Below are positions 1 through 11,816 of a stretch of DNA of 64,000 nt, in pieces. The stretch comes from Xenopus tropicalis (lineage: Eukaryota; Chordata; Amphibia; Anura; Pipidae). The translations under genes were made by a program, and so were the position numbers. The stretch is from positions 6,975,345 to 7,039,344 of the forward strand of contig NC_030683.2 of assembly GCF_000004195.4 (NCBI RefSeq). Direction: 5' to 3'. Each line of letters opens with the position of its first letter. Position 1 is the stretch's first letter. Below the pieces are notes generated by a model that saw nothing but the letters and a program-made list of their open reading frames with translations, did not search any database and had not been told where the DNA came from.

Positions 1-136
1 GTGGGACAAAATAGAATATAAATAAATGCCCCCTGTAGTCTGAATGATTGACCCAAACGATGGACGAGGGGTTGAAAATGTAACATTAAAATGGCACAGT
101 TGGGCAGGGTTGCCTTTAATGCTAAGTGTTGTGGTG

Positions 137-181
<45 letters not shown>

Positions 182-220
182 ATAGATGTTAGATAGATAG
201 ATAGATAGATAGATAGATGA

Positions 221-270
<50 letters not shown>
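137..270. repeat. (GATA)n microsatellite
   Basis: GATA tract with small interruptions at about 180-220, in intron 35 of the minus copy. Confidence 0.97.
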
Positions 271-271
<1 letters not shown>

Positions 272-458
272 TGGAAGCACATAGCAATGTATACAATATA
301 TCTCAACATGGTACTTTATATTACAGACCGGCCATACCCAAACAATAGAAATACATTATTCCAGTCTGTTCTATCTATATATGGAGAGCCATTCATTTCA
401 AGAGAATGTATATGAACTCCACAAAACACATGAACTGACATTGGCAGGGGGTTCTTAC

Positions 459-500
459 CAGCGCTGCAGGGGGAGTTGTACTCGGCAACTGTCTCTTCTC
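459..500 (-). CDS. Minus copy exon 35 (C-terminal)
   Basis: 42 bp; EETVAEYNSPCSAG, matching the human DEFAIAEYNAPC end. Donor GTAAGA. The final exon (a handful of residues) was not recognised in 1-458. Confidence 0.92.
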
Positions 501-1106
501 CTGGAAGTGGAGCAAGAACAGCACATAGATATAATGTGAAGATATTATTATACACAGCGCTGTACAGTTTTACAATACAGTTAAGGTTTATAGAAGGGAG
601 TCACAGTGTAATGAGACAATATAAATATACAGAGATTATGCACCATGGGGTGAGAGACATAGGAGGGTGGAGATTCCTGCCCCATAGAGCTTACAATCTA
701 ACAGTCAGTGGGATCAGAAACCAACATAGAGAATGATGTGATGTGTAATTAGAATAAGCTGCAATTTCATTAGTTCTCAAAACGATTCCATTACCAGTGA
801 GTTATTTCAGTCCAACCCACATTGCACAGAAGGTTAGGGCGGGGGTTGGTTTGACAGATCTCAGCCATTGTTCCCACCTTCGTGGCATAAATATACACAA
901 TGGTGTGATCATGATTTGGTTAAATGCAGTGACACGGTGGGGCACAGTGACGGTCTCTGAGCTGAATGTCTAGATAATGTCTGATCTGTCCAATCCTTAT
1001 TCATATTTTATATCTCAGTCTGTTTCCTTGTAAACTTTGCCAAATCCCTTACATACATCTTGGGTTAGGTTTTTCCAAGGGTTTCAGTCCCTGAGGAGCC
1101 CCTTAC

Positions 1107-1209
1107 CTGTCTCATAATAATCATAGACCTTCACCGTGGCCGGCTTTAGGTTCTTCACCTCAATGTCTTGTTCCACCATGAAGGAGAGATGGAGCGGCTC
1201 ATGTCCCAG
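1107..1209 (-). CDS. Minus copy exon 34 (receptor-binding domain)
   Basis: 103 bp; LGHEPLHLSFMVEQDIEVKN, ending ATVKVYDYYETG. Open only in phase 0; with one base carried over from exon 33 it would hit TGA at once. Confidence 0.93.
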
Positions 1210-1870
1210 CTGGGGGAGAGTGAGGGAGATACCAACATCTCACATTGCAAATGGACTTAATAACCATAACAGCATATTTTATTCTTGAGTCTACATGATT
1301 GAAAGGTGTAAAGGAAGAGTGAAGTAGAAAGTAATGTTGGCCCATTAGATGCTACCCCAACTTGTGTTTGTCCCTTTGCCTCCCAGCGCCCCCTAGTGGC
1401 TGAATATTCTGCCTATTGCCCTGCCCAATGTGCTGACCCTTACACAGTGGGTGAAACTTAGTTGCAAATTGACTTTATTCACAGCCAAAACCAATTTTTT
1501 TCATCCCCAAGAACGGTCACTATGACATTGGAATGATGAAAGACCAGTTCCCCTGTGTGGCACCTATATTCAGCTGATTGAAAATGACCCTATACAGTAG
1601 GTACTAGATATTATCCCATTAAAGTACTATGTGTTCATGTGATGCCTATTAACATTAGCTGGGGGTATGGACATATGAACATATACACACATATCTATAA
1701 TACTATGAATCTATAACAGTAAGTTTAAAGAGAAGGTCCAAGTGCTGACCCATGTAACTCTGTTATTTAGCTTGTGTTTATCTTACTATATCAGGCAGGT
1801 CACTATTTAAACACAATGCAGAGGAATTAGATACACAGAGAAAGACCCAGTGGGCCCTAAAGTCACTCAC

Positions 1871-1940
1871 CCTCATCTAAGTATAATGTCACCATGTCTG
1901 TCTGCATCTCACTCCGCTTTATGGTTCTGCTCTTCTCCAG
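1871..1940 (-). CDS. Minus copy exon 33 (receptor-binding domain, +1 base)
   Basis: LEKSRTIKRSEMQTDMVTLY, then LDE, matching a 69-bp human exon. The first usable GT makes it 70 bp (GATGAGG/GTGAGT), which puts exon 34 out of frame. No other acceptor or donor nearby repairs it. Confidence 0.85.
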
Positions 1941-2159
1941 CTGTGAAAGGAACCCAAGTCTGAGAGCAAAGTCCAACAAAACAAACACTTTGACTACACA
2001 GATGTCTGACCCTATTGGTGCAATTCAACCCCCTGAGTAAATGGCTCTCAGGCCTCATAATCATTTGTACCCTAATGCATCTAATAGCATAAACCATTTA
2101 AAACCCACCCAAGCAGGACACAGGGACTACTAATTGGGCTTCAGAGAACTGGGACTCAC

Positions 2160-2250
2160 TTCTCTGACTGAGCTCTTCACTGGGATAAATCCAGAGAGCA
2201 TCTTACACTCGATCACCGCCATGTTGGATTTCTCCCGAGATCCTGTATAT
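2160..2250 (-). CDS. Minus copy exon 32 (receptor-binding domain)
   Basis: 91 bp; YTGSREKSNMAVIECKMLSG, ending FIPVKSSVRE. Human A2M has KPTVK here, the lysine pair linked to LRP1 binding; this copy reads K-x-x-x-R. Confidence 0.93.
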
Positions 2251-2630
2251 CTGCATGAATACAGGGAGAGTCAAACAAAGAACAACTTTATTAGGTAAAT
2301 ATTAGGGATAATACAGTGGGTTCAACTGAACATGAGTCAGTACTGTACAGAAGAATATACACTTTAATGTCATATTAAGGTCAGTTACAGTAAAGACATT
2401 AAATGGTAATAATTGGCCGTATTCAGGTGAAGGTCCAACAACCTCTTCTCTATCTAAACAGTAGACAGGACATGGGTATGGGTAGGCAATAAATAGGAAC
2501 AGCTGGACACAGAGCACTGATTTACACCATATATTAGTGCATCACATGGCGTATGTAGCATTAGAAATATAGTAATGGCCAACTGTGGGACAACCCAGTG
2601 TAAGTGTAACAATAAAAAGAGAATACTCAC

Positions 2631-2755
2631 TGGGCAGTCACGCTCAACTTCAGCACTTTTAGTGGATCTTGAGGACATTTGTCTGGTTCAGTCTTCACTC
2701 GTACCGAGAAGGTGGCGTCACTTCTAGGTGGGGGAATGTTGTATCTCAGGACAGT
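2631..2755 (-). CDS. Minus copy exon 31 (receptor-binding domain start)
   Basis: 125 bp; TVLRYNIPPPRSDATFSVRV, then DPLKVLKLSVTA. Acceptor CCACAG, donor GTGAGT. Confidence 0.94.
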
Positions 2756-2829
2756 CTGTGGGACGAGAACTGAATCAGACTGGGAATCTATCAGATTGAG
2801 GAATAGTAAGAGAGTGAGTGTCCCCTCAC

Positions 2830-3045
2830 CTGTACATACACACAGCCGCTCCCAGTGGCTGACAGAGAGTACTCCCCAGGGATATCTGGCAGTGAGGCTT
2901 TCTGTAGCAGGAGCCGGTTAGTCTGATCCACATGGAACTGTTGATGGAACCCAGTCTTGGAAGTGACTGTGACTGTGACATCTCCCTTGTCAGAGAATGT
3001 GGCCTCGGCATACTCAGCAAGAGCCTGTAGCGCTACAACCGTGTC
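2830..3045 (-). CDS. Minus copy exon 30 (thioester domain end/CUB)
   Basis: 216 bp; DTVVALQALAEYAEATF, then FHVDQTNRLLLQKASLPDIP, ending GSGCVYVQ. Confidence 0.96.
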
Positions 3046-3327
3046 CTGATAGACGTATAGATAGATAAAGGTGTAGATAGGGGTGTCGATGATAAAAAAA
3101 ACTAAAACACAAGTTGCCTGATTTGAAAGAGCTGATGATGAAAGTCACAAATACACAGACACAAAGTTGAAGGATAAATTTTTAGGAATGAAGATATTTG
3201 AGATAAATCGGTGCCTGAGTGAGAATCTCAGTCTGGTGTTGGGAAGATTAGGAAACATTTTTGTTATAAAATGTATTAAAATTGCAGGTATCACTTAGTA
3301 CATTCATTTGATGTTTCCTACAGTTAC

Positions 3328-3536
3328 CTGAGTAGAAGAGAACCCCCCATAAGGATTTTGCTGCTTGCTCAGCCAGTTGACTATCTCAGAAGCTTTGCCC
3401 AGGTCCTTGTTGGGGCCAGAGAGAAGGGCCAGCAGCACATAGGAGGTTAACTCCACCTCGGCTGAGGGAGCCCGGTACCAGTATGGGAGGGCAGAGGGCA
3501 CTGTGGCAGGTTTCCTCTCCCAGTGTAACTGTCCTT
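3328..3536 (-). CDS. Minus copy exon 29 (thioester domain)
   Basis: 209 bp; PSAEVELTSYVLLALLSG, ending WLSKQQNPYGGFSSTQ, the strongly conserved GGFSSTQDT step. Confidence 0.96.
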
Positions 3537-4398
3537 CTGTGGATAGAGAAGGGAACATCTTGCCAGACTAGGCCTCCGAGTGCAGAATATATATATATGC
3601 CTGAATTACAACTGCTCCTGTCTTTGCTTTTTCCACCTTAATCTCTGCTCTGTCTTCTCAGCAGGGCACAGTAGCATTCAAATATTGTACCAGCCCATAA
3701 CCATCTAACAACCCCCCCAGCAGTACGCAGTGTGAATTATCTGCAAGTTGGGCCCAGTCTGGCCAATCATTTTCTTTTCTACTTTTAATGCTGCTCCTCA
3801 TCCTCCTCTTCTGCCTCATGTTCCTTTATTCAGTGTGGGGGCTGGTAGCCGGCCAAGAAATGATATTCATCCACTGCCTTCTAGTCCATTTCTAATATTT
3901 GCAGTTTCTGAATCGGTTTATTATTTGGGACAGTTTAAGAAACAATGAACCAAGATAAGGTATATGAGCTGCTCAGTCTTGGTCTCCTACTACTACAAGT
4001 TGCAATCTGCTAGGTTCTAAGTGACCAACCATTTTTGTTTAAATGGTGTCTGGACATGATGAGATAAAATGTGAAAACTCACTGGCTGCCTCTGTATGCC
4101 CCAGGGAAGCCACATAAATTACAAGTACCACTGTCATCCTTACTGTGATGCCAGTAGGGGGTATTAAATACATTGGAAGCGCATGGCTGGCGAGTGTAAA
4201 AATGTATTGCCACCACCAGAAGTAGAACAATTCAGAGTCTGGTGCAAGTGATCTGTTTTACCCCACCAGCACTGAACATCTAATGTACTTAATACATCTC
4301 AGTGTATAAAGAGTAGATTAAAATGTGACGGCCCATTGGTGCACTCTAAAAATATCTTTGTTGTTCTGAAATACACAGAGGTAAGAGATGCTACATAC

Positions 4399-4561
4399 CA
4401 TTCATTACAGCCTTCTCCTCCAGTTTAGCCAGCAGCATCTCCCTGAGTTCAGTATCGTTACTCAGAGTGAAAGTGTAGGCCAGCAGAGCCTGGGTGTACA
4501 CACTGCACACATCTTTGGCAGCCTTCCTCAGGCAGGATAAAGCATCTGCCACCACTGGGTC
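4399..4561 (-). CDS. Minus copy exon 28 (thioester domain)
   Basis: 163 bp; DPVVADALSCLRKAAKDVCS, then YTQALLAYTFTLSND. Confidence 0.95.
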
Positions 4562-4725
4562 CTACAGGAAGAGACAGGGGTAACAGGATGTTTGTTCATT
4601 GCCTGTACAGAGATAAATGATATAATTATGCCAATATATAGAGCAGAGAGACACCATAGCCATGGAGCACCTTGTAGGAACTAGGTAATAACTTGGGAAT
4701 AACTTCCTGCATCTGGATCACTTAC

Positions 4726-4800
4726 CTGTACAGATACCCCAGCTTCCAGCAAAGCCATTGTTACATAAGCAGAGAGAGAGGTTTCATCATCTATTCCTCC
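4726..4800 (-). CDS. Minus copy exon 27 (thioester domain)
   Basis: 75 bp, phase 0; GGIDDETSLSAYVTMALLEA. Confidence 0.94.
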
Positions 4801-4896
4801 CTGTAACACACACACATGGTGTTGGTACCAGTGATACCGGCACAGAAGCCAACACTATAACACTTGGTACTGGCAGGAGTATCATGGCTGAAGTAC

Positions 4897-5053
4897 CTTC
4901 ATAGCATTATTGAAGAGTCTCCCCACACTCCGGAAGCAGCCGTTCTCGTTACGATTGTTCTTCAGCCAAGAGAAGGAATGGCTTAGGTGGCTTTCATCTA
5001 TGAAGATGTAGGGACGAGCCTTGTTGAAGGACTTCACTACAAATGCAGTCAGC
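4897..5053 (-). CDS. Minus copy exon 26 (thioester domain)
   Basis: 157 bp; [20 protein letters not shown], then [16 protein letters not shown]. Donor GTACTT. Confidence 0.95.
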
Positions 5054-5402
5054 CTGTGCGGGTAGAAGGGCACCAGGGAACACACAAAGGAGTCAGAATT
5101 CAAAACATGCAGAATAGAACTGATAATACCGACATATTCACAAGCTTTAATATGATTTCATAAAAAATATTTTATGGTGAAATTAAGGGCATGGAAAAGC
5201 TGCCTAGGGTAGATTCCAACACTTAAGTTTATGGATAGAGTTATATCTGCAGACATGTAATATATTTTTTACTAAAACACCCCCAGTAGAAAATGAAAGG
5301 GCAGATATAGTGTGATGTGTAAGGAGTATGAACCAGGCAATATCTTCCCCCCATGAGGTTTATGCCCTTCACAATACAGAAGTTGGCTCCCTACGTACTC
5401 AC

Positions 5403-5484
5403 CATGTGTTTCCTTCTTTGTCACTCTGCCCAAATGCGCTGTATGAGCTGTCATTCCGTTTGTATGTCAGCTGTCTCTGGTACC
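5403..5484 (-). CDS. Minus copy exon 25 (thioester domain)
   Basis: 82 bp; [19 protein letters not shown], ending GNTW. Open in the phase expected without the exon 24 deletion. Confidence 0.95.
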
Positions 5485-5753
5485 CTGAGCAGGAACAGGT
5501 TTTATAGCCCAATATAAATAGTTATACATTAGCTCTAATGATACTAGTAACAGGAGACAGCAGAAATGTTCCCTTTTGCTGTACTGCAGAGGCCCTGCTC
5601 AATACAGTGATCTTAGCCCCTTAGATCTTTCTTTATAAATAAAACATAACAAACTAAGAAAATGTAACCAGGACCTAATCAAGAAAGAGAGAAAAGGCAA
5701 ACAGGGCCAGAGCTCAGGGAATAGGGGGAACTAAATGAAACTAAATCCCTCAC

Positions 5754-5929
5754 CGCTTTCAAGGAAGCGTTTGGCTTTGCTCTGGATCTCAGGGCTCAGT
5801 TGGTGAGTCTTTGTCAGATACTGAAGAATGAAGATATTGGGGGCAAAGAGAACCATGTTCTGCTCCCCACATCCATACGGCATGGCCAGGAGCCGGTCAG
5901 GTTCTGCATGGCTGTTCCCATCAGGTCTC
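5754..5929 (-). pseudogene. Minus copy exon 24: thioester exon with 1-base deletion
   Basis: 176 bp against 177 in the plus copy and in human. [11 protein letters not shown] is in frame, then one base is missing near 5893-5898 (AACCTGACCGGC against AACCTGGGCCGGC). The rest, including [10 protein letters not shown], is open only in the shifted frame. As written, translation stops at TGA 5816-5814. Confidence 0.92.
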
Positions 5930-6558
5930 CTGTAGGAAACAGATGAGAATCCAGCAGATGCTTGACAAGATCAACACTTGGGTTCTTCTCCCACAGGTTA
6001 GTGAATTTTTAGACTTTTTAAAACAAAATTCCATGAAGAAGTCCTCACCCAAGATTCTTTGATAGATACAAGATGGATTAATGGCCAGCCAATTGGTTTG
6101 GCCCCATACAAAGGCCAATTGGTTTCCAGCTTAGTTTGGAGTGTTCCAATTAGCATTGTATGTCCACTGTAGAAAATATAATCTTTTCTGTAACCTCTTG
6201 GAAACATAAAGTCCCTCTTTGAGAGTACTAGTGCTTTTAAACAAGTAGATTTGGGACATTTTTGGTTCAAGCCCCCACTCTGTCCAACAAACTAGGCCCA
6301 ACATTGCATCAGTTGCATCAGGCCCCATTCAGTTCATAACAATGTTTAGATATATGAAAACTTTACAGTTTCAAACAAAGTTCCAACAGCACATAACTAT
6401 TCAAGTGAATGTTCCCCCTAATTGATAAAGATGGGTTTCCGGGGGTATCAAGGAGTGCATTCTAGCCACTGCTCTGTACCCCACTATGGGAGGCGCCCCA
6501 CAGTTTGAGGGCATCAGCTTTGAAACTGTTAGAGAAATAGAATGTAGGGGGCTCTTAC

Positions 6559-6642
6559 CTAGGACTGTGGCATATGCTCTTTCTGAATCCTTCAGAATAT
6601 TTTCAGGAACCTTAAGGGATATCTCCTCTGTTTTAGGGTGTT
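6559..6642 (-). CDS. Minus copy exon 23 (CUB/thioester domain start)
   Basis: 84 bp; [20 protein letters not shown], ending ERAYATVLG. Confidence 0.95.
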
Positions 6643-7139
6643 CTAGAACAAAACATCACAGAAATATTGTATATTCAGGAAGATGGAGCCCAGGCCTCCC
6701 ATGCACATATAGCAATTATCAACAGTCAGGCACATTATATAGACAGAGCCGCCATGAAAGGTTTATTCTGGGCACTGTGGGCATAAAGATGCTGTGAATG
6801 GGATCAATAATGGCAGGACTGTATCACTAATACATTTCTTTCTTCAGCAAATTATACAGCTGAATTTAGAAACTCAAAGAGCTTAAATGTGCTTTTAAAC
6901 TAGAAAAAAAGAACTAAAAAGAAATAAACTATAAACATTTTTTTTATAGAAAACCTATGAAATCCTTGGATGTAGCGTGTTTTTCTGTAGAACCTCTAGT
7001 GAGAATGTGCCAACTCCCAAACTGGTATTGGCACAAACACTTTGTACTCACAAGAGTGATTTAAAGGGGCGGGGAAACAAATCCAGAACTAATAAACACA
7101 TTCCCCATTGGCCGCACGTTCATCCAATCAACAACTTAC

Positions 7140-7200
7140 CTTCTCCAGCTTGGCAGCAGAGCAGAGAGCTGTGAGATTTCTCTTCCAGGACTCCCCCCGG
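7140..7200 (-). CDS. Minus copy exon 22 (CUB)
   Basis: 61 bp; [20 protein letters not shown]. Flanked by GGCAG and GTAAG. Confidence 0.95.
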
Positions 7201-7588
7201 CTGCCGATACATATATATTAATCAGTTAACATATAGATATAAGAAATGATATACAAATTGAAATATGTTGGATTGACATCTATTATAAATCACCATAAAC
7301 AGGAATAAAAATTAATAAAGAGGATAACATGAGTTCTAAATGGACTAGTACATCATCGCTTGTGCCCCCTATTCCCTATTACAACTCATATTTCCATTAG
7401 TTTCCTGTATTTTTCACAAAGTTGTATCACGCTATTCAACCACTGTGGCCAAAAGTAATCTTTGCACAGAGCTGCCCCAAACAAATACACTGATCCGGAT
7501 CATATAAAACTCAGCAGCTGCTACAGAAACTCAGAAGATGACATTACGGTTGTACATTTCCAGAACCCAGAGCCCCCAGGAGCCGTAC

Positions 7589-7710
7589 CTGCACCAGTAG
7601 GGGCTTAACCACAGTGTCCGACCTCCCCTGCTTGGGGACAATAGGGAATTCATTATTGCACAAGTCCTGAGTATCCAGAGCCTTGGTCTTTACCGTCACA
7701 TTCACCTCCC
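7589..7710 (-). CDS. Minus copy exon 21 (MG7/CUB)
   Basis: 122 bp; [18 protein letters not shown], then [13 protein letters not shown]. Confidence 0.96.
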
Positions 7711-7915
7711 CTGGTGACATTGAGAGGAAAGATAATGAGATGGTTTAGAGAATAAGGGAAGAGAAGGCAGAGAGATAAGCAGTGTAACAGGGGCATTCTG
7801 CACTAAGGGAACCAGTCCCACATTTACCCCTCCCAGTATATCAGATTTGGTTTTATTGTCATCACAACCATATACAGATACATAGGGGCAGATTTATCAA
7901 AGTGTGAAATTAGAG

Positions 7916-8380
7916 CTCACCAAAGAACATCTCACCCATGTTGGAGGCTTTAAGGTTCTATATATGTGTGTGTGTGAGAGCCCCTGAGCCATATCTCACC
8001 CAGGTTGAAGGCTATAAGGTTCTATATATATGTGTGAGAGCCCCTGAGCCATATCTCACCCAGGTTGGAGGCTTTAAGGTTCTATATATGTGTGTGAGCT
8101 CCTGAGCCATATCTCACCCAGGTTGAAGGCTATAAGGTTCTATATATGTGTGTGAGCTCCTGAGCCATATCTCACCCAGGTTGGAGGTTTTAAGGTTCTA
8201 TATGTGTGTGTGTGAGAGCTCCTGAGCCATATCTCACCCAAGTTGGAGGGTTTAAGGTTCTATATATGTGTGTGAGAGCCCCTGAGCCATATCTCACCCA
8301 GGTTGGAAGCTTTAAGGTTCTATATATGTGTGTGAGAGCCCCTGAGCCATATCTCACCCAGGTTGGAGGTTTTAAGGTTC
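7916..8380 (-). repeat. ~60-bp minisatellite at exon 20/intron 20 border, minus copy (8 splice donors)
   Basis: Each unit carries the last ~23 bases of exon 20, the GTGAG donor, about 20 bases of intron and a CA/TA-rich stretch. Minus-strand donor G positions are 8357 (authentic), 8297, 8237, 8175, 8117, 8059, 7999 and 7935. Confidence 0.93.
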
Positions 8381-8484
8381 CAGTAGAAGGTCTTGCTTTC
8401 CTCTGCACAGATACAGCTGCTATACTGACAGTCAGTACATGGTTCCAGCTCTAACTCTTGTGAAGGCAGCAGGGTGGTCTGAAC
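8358..8484 (-). CDS. Minus copy exon 20 (MG7)
   Basis: 127 bp; [19 protein letters not shown], ending TFYWNLKTSNLG. The last ~23 bases and the donor are the founder unit of a tandem array that continues to 7916. Confidence 0.95.
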
Positions 8485-8998
8485 CTGTTAGCAAGGAAGA
8501 GATCAAATCTGAGGCTTATACCAAAAGAAAATACAATATACAGTAATTTTGTGGAGGGAGTGGCCCTGATAGTAACTCAAACATATGAGTAAATCTTGAT
8601 GTAACCATTGGACATAAGTAGTTACAGACAAAAAAGTTACATGTCTTTATATCTATAAAGGGGCACTTTGTCCTATGCATTTGTTCCTTGACTATAGGAG
8701 TAATACTACCAGGTTATTTAACTGATTAGAATTATAAATCAGTACAAACTGTCACTGTAGTCTACAAAGCCCTCATTGGACATGGAAAATCTGTAGGCAC
8801 CAAAAACTTTTGGATCGGAGTTATTTAAATGCTGTTGGCCTTGTGTGAGGGTCAGTCTCGGCCCGGCTGCCTCTGTACCTGCTCCTGCTTGATGCTCATT
8901 GCCGGGGAGCCTGGGACTGGGAGTGAAATGGCCAAACATGGTGACCGCTAAAGGCTTGGAAGGAAAAGGCAAAGATTAGGCTGAGTGACTTTTGTCAC

Positions 8999-9224
8999 CT
9001 TTATACACTGCTTGAGGTAGTTAAACACAGAGGCCTTGAGAGTGAATGACTCCCCTCGCACCACAGAGTACGGCAGAGTGAGCTCCACAAAGAAGGGCTG
9101 GAAGGCTCGAAGGGAGGTTGGTGGGGAGATGCCAAACCCACTGGGTCCCATACAGAAAGCTCCTGCATTCCACTCGGTGATGGTGTCTGGGGCTGAGCCA
9201 TGGACCTCGGCTCTACCCGACTCA
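8999..9224 (-). CDS. Minus copy exon 19 (MG6/MG7)
   Basis: 226 bp; [20 protein letters not shown], then [20 protein letters not shown]. Donor GTGACA is followed by weak consensus. Confidence 0.96.
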
Positions 9225-9911
9225 CTGAGGGAGAAAGAAGACGTTACAGAGAAATAAACGACATCCTAGAGATTTTTCTGTAGTTTTGCGCATTTTACGG
9301 TGAAGTGTAACGGGACAGATTCGCTCATCACTATGTGCAAGTTTATACGCTTGCTCTCAATGCTGAGCCTTTATTTTATTATAAGAATTTCCCCCGAGTG
9401 TCCCAGAGCAGTGAGTTGTTGGGGCTGCTGTGCTTCTTGGGTTGTTGCTATCTCAGGCCAACAGGGTTACTGGGTTTCTTTTTCTTTATTATAGTACTCA
9501 AGTCTCTTCTCCTACTCCCATGTAACTGGAGGGGTCCCTATCATGTGACAGAGATTAGCAAGCAATCAATAAATTCGCCCCCCCAAAGCATCCATCTTAT
9601 TGACTGTAAGCAGAGAGCTCCCCCCACTGGGGTCGGGAAGCCCGTGCCCACCGCCATGTTTCAGTCCAGGAAACGGGAATCTCGGCAAGTGTCATGTGAC
9701 TTTACGTTTTCCTGTTGCTTCAGAGGGCAGTGGCACCGAGGGGCCGCACACTGGGAGGGGAACATGAGAAACTGTCCCAATGTACAAGTCTGCCCCCTAC
9801 TGCACCGGAGTGGCTGTCTGAGTGTAACAGCAACTGCCATGTTTGAGTCCAGGAAACAAAAATGTCAGTTTGATTTTCCCTTATTCATTCCCTGTACCCC
9901 ATGGCACTCAC

Positions 9912-10059
9912 CCCACAGGCGCCAGCTCCCATATCCACGTCTCTGGGAAGTACGTTCGGATCATTTCAGCCGCCTCCGGCTCTGGTTCTTCCATCACTCT
10001 TGGGATAAATTCCCTTTCCCTTATTATGGGTCCCCTATTCCTAGAAAGGGAATGCAATA
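9912..10059 (-). CDS. Minus copy exon 18 (bait region, second part)
   Basis: 148 bp, acceptor CCCTGTGCAG as in the plus copy. Bait part HSLSRNRGPIIREREFIPR has several Arg sites; it ends with the conserved [16 protein letters not shown]. Confidence 0.92.
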
Positions 10060-10835
10060 CTGCACAGGGAGGGGAATAAACAAATGGTTTACAGGCAGGG
10101 ACAGACTGAGGGGTACAAGTCCCACTGGGGCTACTGTTTCAGGGACCCCTACACCCCCCAATCGGCCCCCACAGGAGCCTTCACACTGTCCCTGCAGAGG
10201 CCCCCACCATGTGTAAGTGAAACTTACCTTCAGCGCATCAGGGGGAGGAGGAAACCAGTGGATCAGGGGAGGGGCCTGTGGGGATAGCGTCTGGGCTGCA
10301 GGGGACCCCCAGGGCTGGGGCCCACCGGGCCAAGCCCACCCAGTTTACAGGTCAGTAAAGGTTATTCATTATCCTACTCCCCAAATATTTATAGTTACTA
10401 AATGCGCTGCCCCAGGACTGTATCCACATTGTGCCGAGGAAACAGCAGTCCTGTTGTGCTTTATGGCAGGCTCAATTGCCCTGCACTTTAAAGGCTCACT
10501 GGGGGGCATTTATAAAGTTCGTGCAGAGAAAGATTTTATCGCAAATGATTGTTTTGCGCATTTGCAATTTGCAGAGTCAGTTTATCAAACATTATTTTCC
10601 GCCACCAAACTTGTGGCATAATTCATGTGTGCGTTAAATATTCGTGAATATACAATATTTAAAAACTATATATCTATATACAGAATATAAAGCTTTATAA
10701 ATATAAAAATGGGCAGGGCAAATATTCACTGTGCAAATAATTCTGTGCATTTTATAAATGACCCCCCCACTGATATTTACAGCACTGCTGCCTGGGAGTC
10801 CAGTTATTTGTCCTTGCAATGAGAGTAACAGTTAA

Positions 10836-11610
10836 AGGGATACTGTTGTGATATTTATGGGGCACTGTTTATCTCTAAACGACACTGTTACACAGCAAAT
10901 AATTCCCTCTGCCATTTAACCTTTTATTCTTGTACCAACAAATGTATTTGTAGCTGTAATATTGGTGTGTAGGCGCCATCTCAGTGCCTTGTGCCTGAGT
11001 CTGAGCTTTCAGCCAGCGCTACACATTAGAACTGCTTTCAGCTAACCTATTGTTTCTCCTACTCCCATGTAACTGGAGGAGTCCCAAGCCGGACTTGGAT
11101 TTCTTACTATTGAGTGCTATTCTGATACCTACTGGGAGCTGCTATCTTGCTCCGCTTCCCATTGTTCTGCTGATTCGGCTGCTGGGGGTGAGGGGGGGGA
11201 TATCACTCCAACTTGCAGCGCAGCAGTAAAGTGTGCCTGAGTCTGAGCTTTCAGCCAGCGCTACACATTAGAACTGCTTTCAGCTAACCTATTGTTTCTC
11301 CTACTCCCATGTAACTGGAGGAGTCCCAAGCCGGACTTGGATTTCTTACTATTGAGTGCTATTCTGATACCTACTGGGAGCTGCTATCTTGCTCCCTTCC
11401 CATTGTTTCTGCTGATCGGCTGCTGGGGGTGAGGGGGGGGGGGATATCACTCTAACTTGTAGGCTTGGCAAGTGGCTGGTTATCAGAGCACAGGTCCATG
11501 GCTGTGGCACCTGGAAATGAAGAATATGGCTAGCCCCATGGGAAAAACAGATTACAATGGCAGGATTCTGCTGGAGAAGCTCTATTAACTGATGTCTCAT
11601 GTAACAGAAT
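10836..11610. mobile_element. T2/Kolobok-type MITE with ~240-bp internal duplication
   Basis: Left end TTAAAGGGATACTG fits the TTAA target and AGGRR start of Xenopus T2 MITEs. The core (GCCTGAGTCTGAGCTTTCAG onward) occurs twice. Intron 17 of the minus copy. Confidence 0.6.
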
Positions 11611-11722
11611 AAAAATACCTGTCTGTAAGTGGAACCCACAAGGGTACAACGTTATAGTTACATGCCATGTGTCCCTGTAGCTTTAAACTCTTGTTACATA
11701 AGAATGTGTATAATGCCCTTAC

Positions 11723-11816
11723 AATACATTCTGTCATCATAAATTTCGTAATACAATGGTGCACAATCCGCTGGATTCCTAATCTCGGCGCTGGTGATTA
11801 GTTTCAGCCGCAGATC
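11723..11816 (-). CDS. Minus copy exon 17 (bait region, first part)
   Basis: 94 bp; DLRLKLITSAEIRNPADC, then YYEIYDDRMY. Lines up with the human A2M exon just before the bait (LKAFTNSKIRKP). Acceptor TTTTAG, donor GTAAGG; joins exon 18 in frame. Confidence 0.87.

Noticed and set aside
1..458. Search for the final (36th) exon of the minus gene
   Set aside because: Two weak AG sites (near 14 and 116) could open short frames, but none gives an A2M-like short tail with a stop; the exon most likely lies beyond position 1.
5754..5929. Explaining the exon 24 frame break by alternative splicing
   Set aside because: The missing base lies well inside the exon, between two conserved peptide blocks, and no alternative acceptor or donor can bridge it.
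7916..8380. Regular ~60-bp repeats that could be mistaken for a CRISPR array
   Set aside because: Units are contiguous tandem copies without unique spacers, and they derive from an exon/intron border in a vertebrate gene.
10021..10059. Alternative acceptors (TTCTAG, AATAG) for minus-copy exon 18
   Set aside because: Both break phase with exon 17; CCCTGTGCAG is in phase and matches the plus-copy acceptor.
9335..10216. 293-codon open frame on the plus strand
   Set aside because: Runs antisense through exon 18 and its introns in the minus gene; no domain recognised and composition is that of intron DNA.
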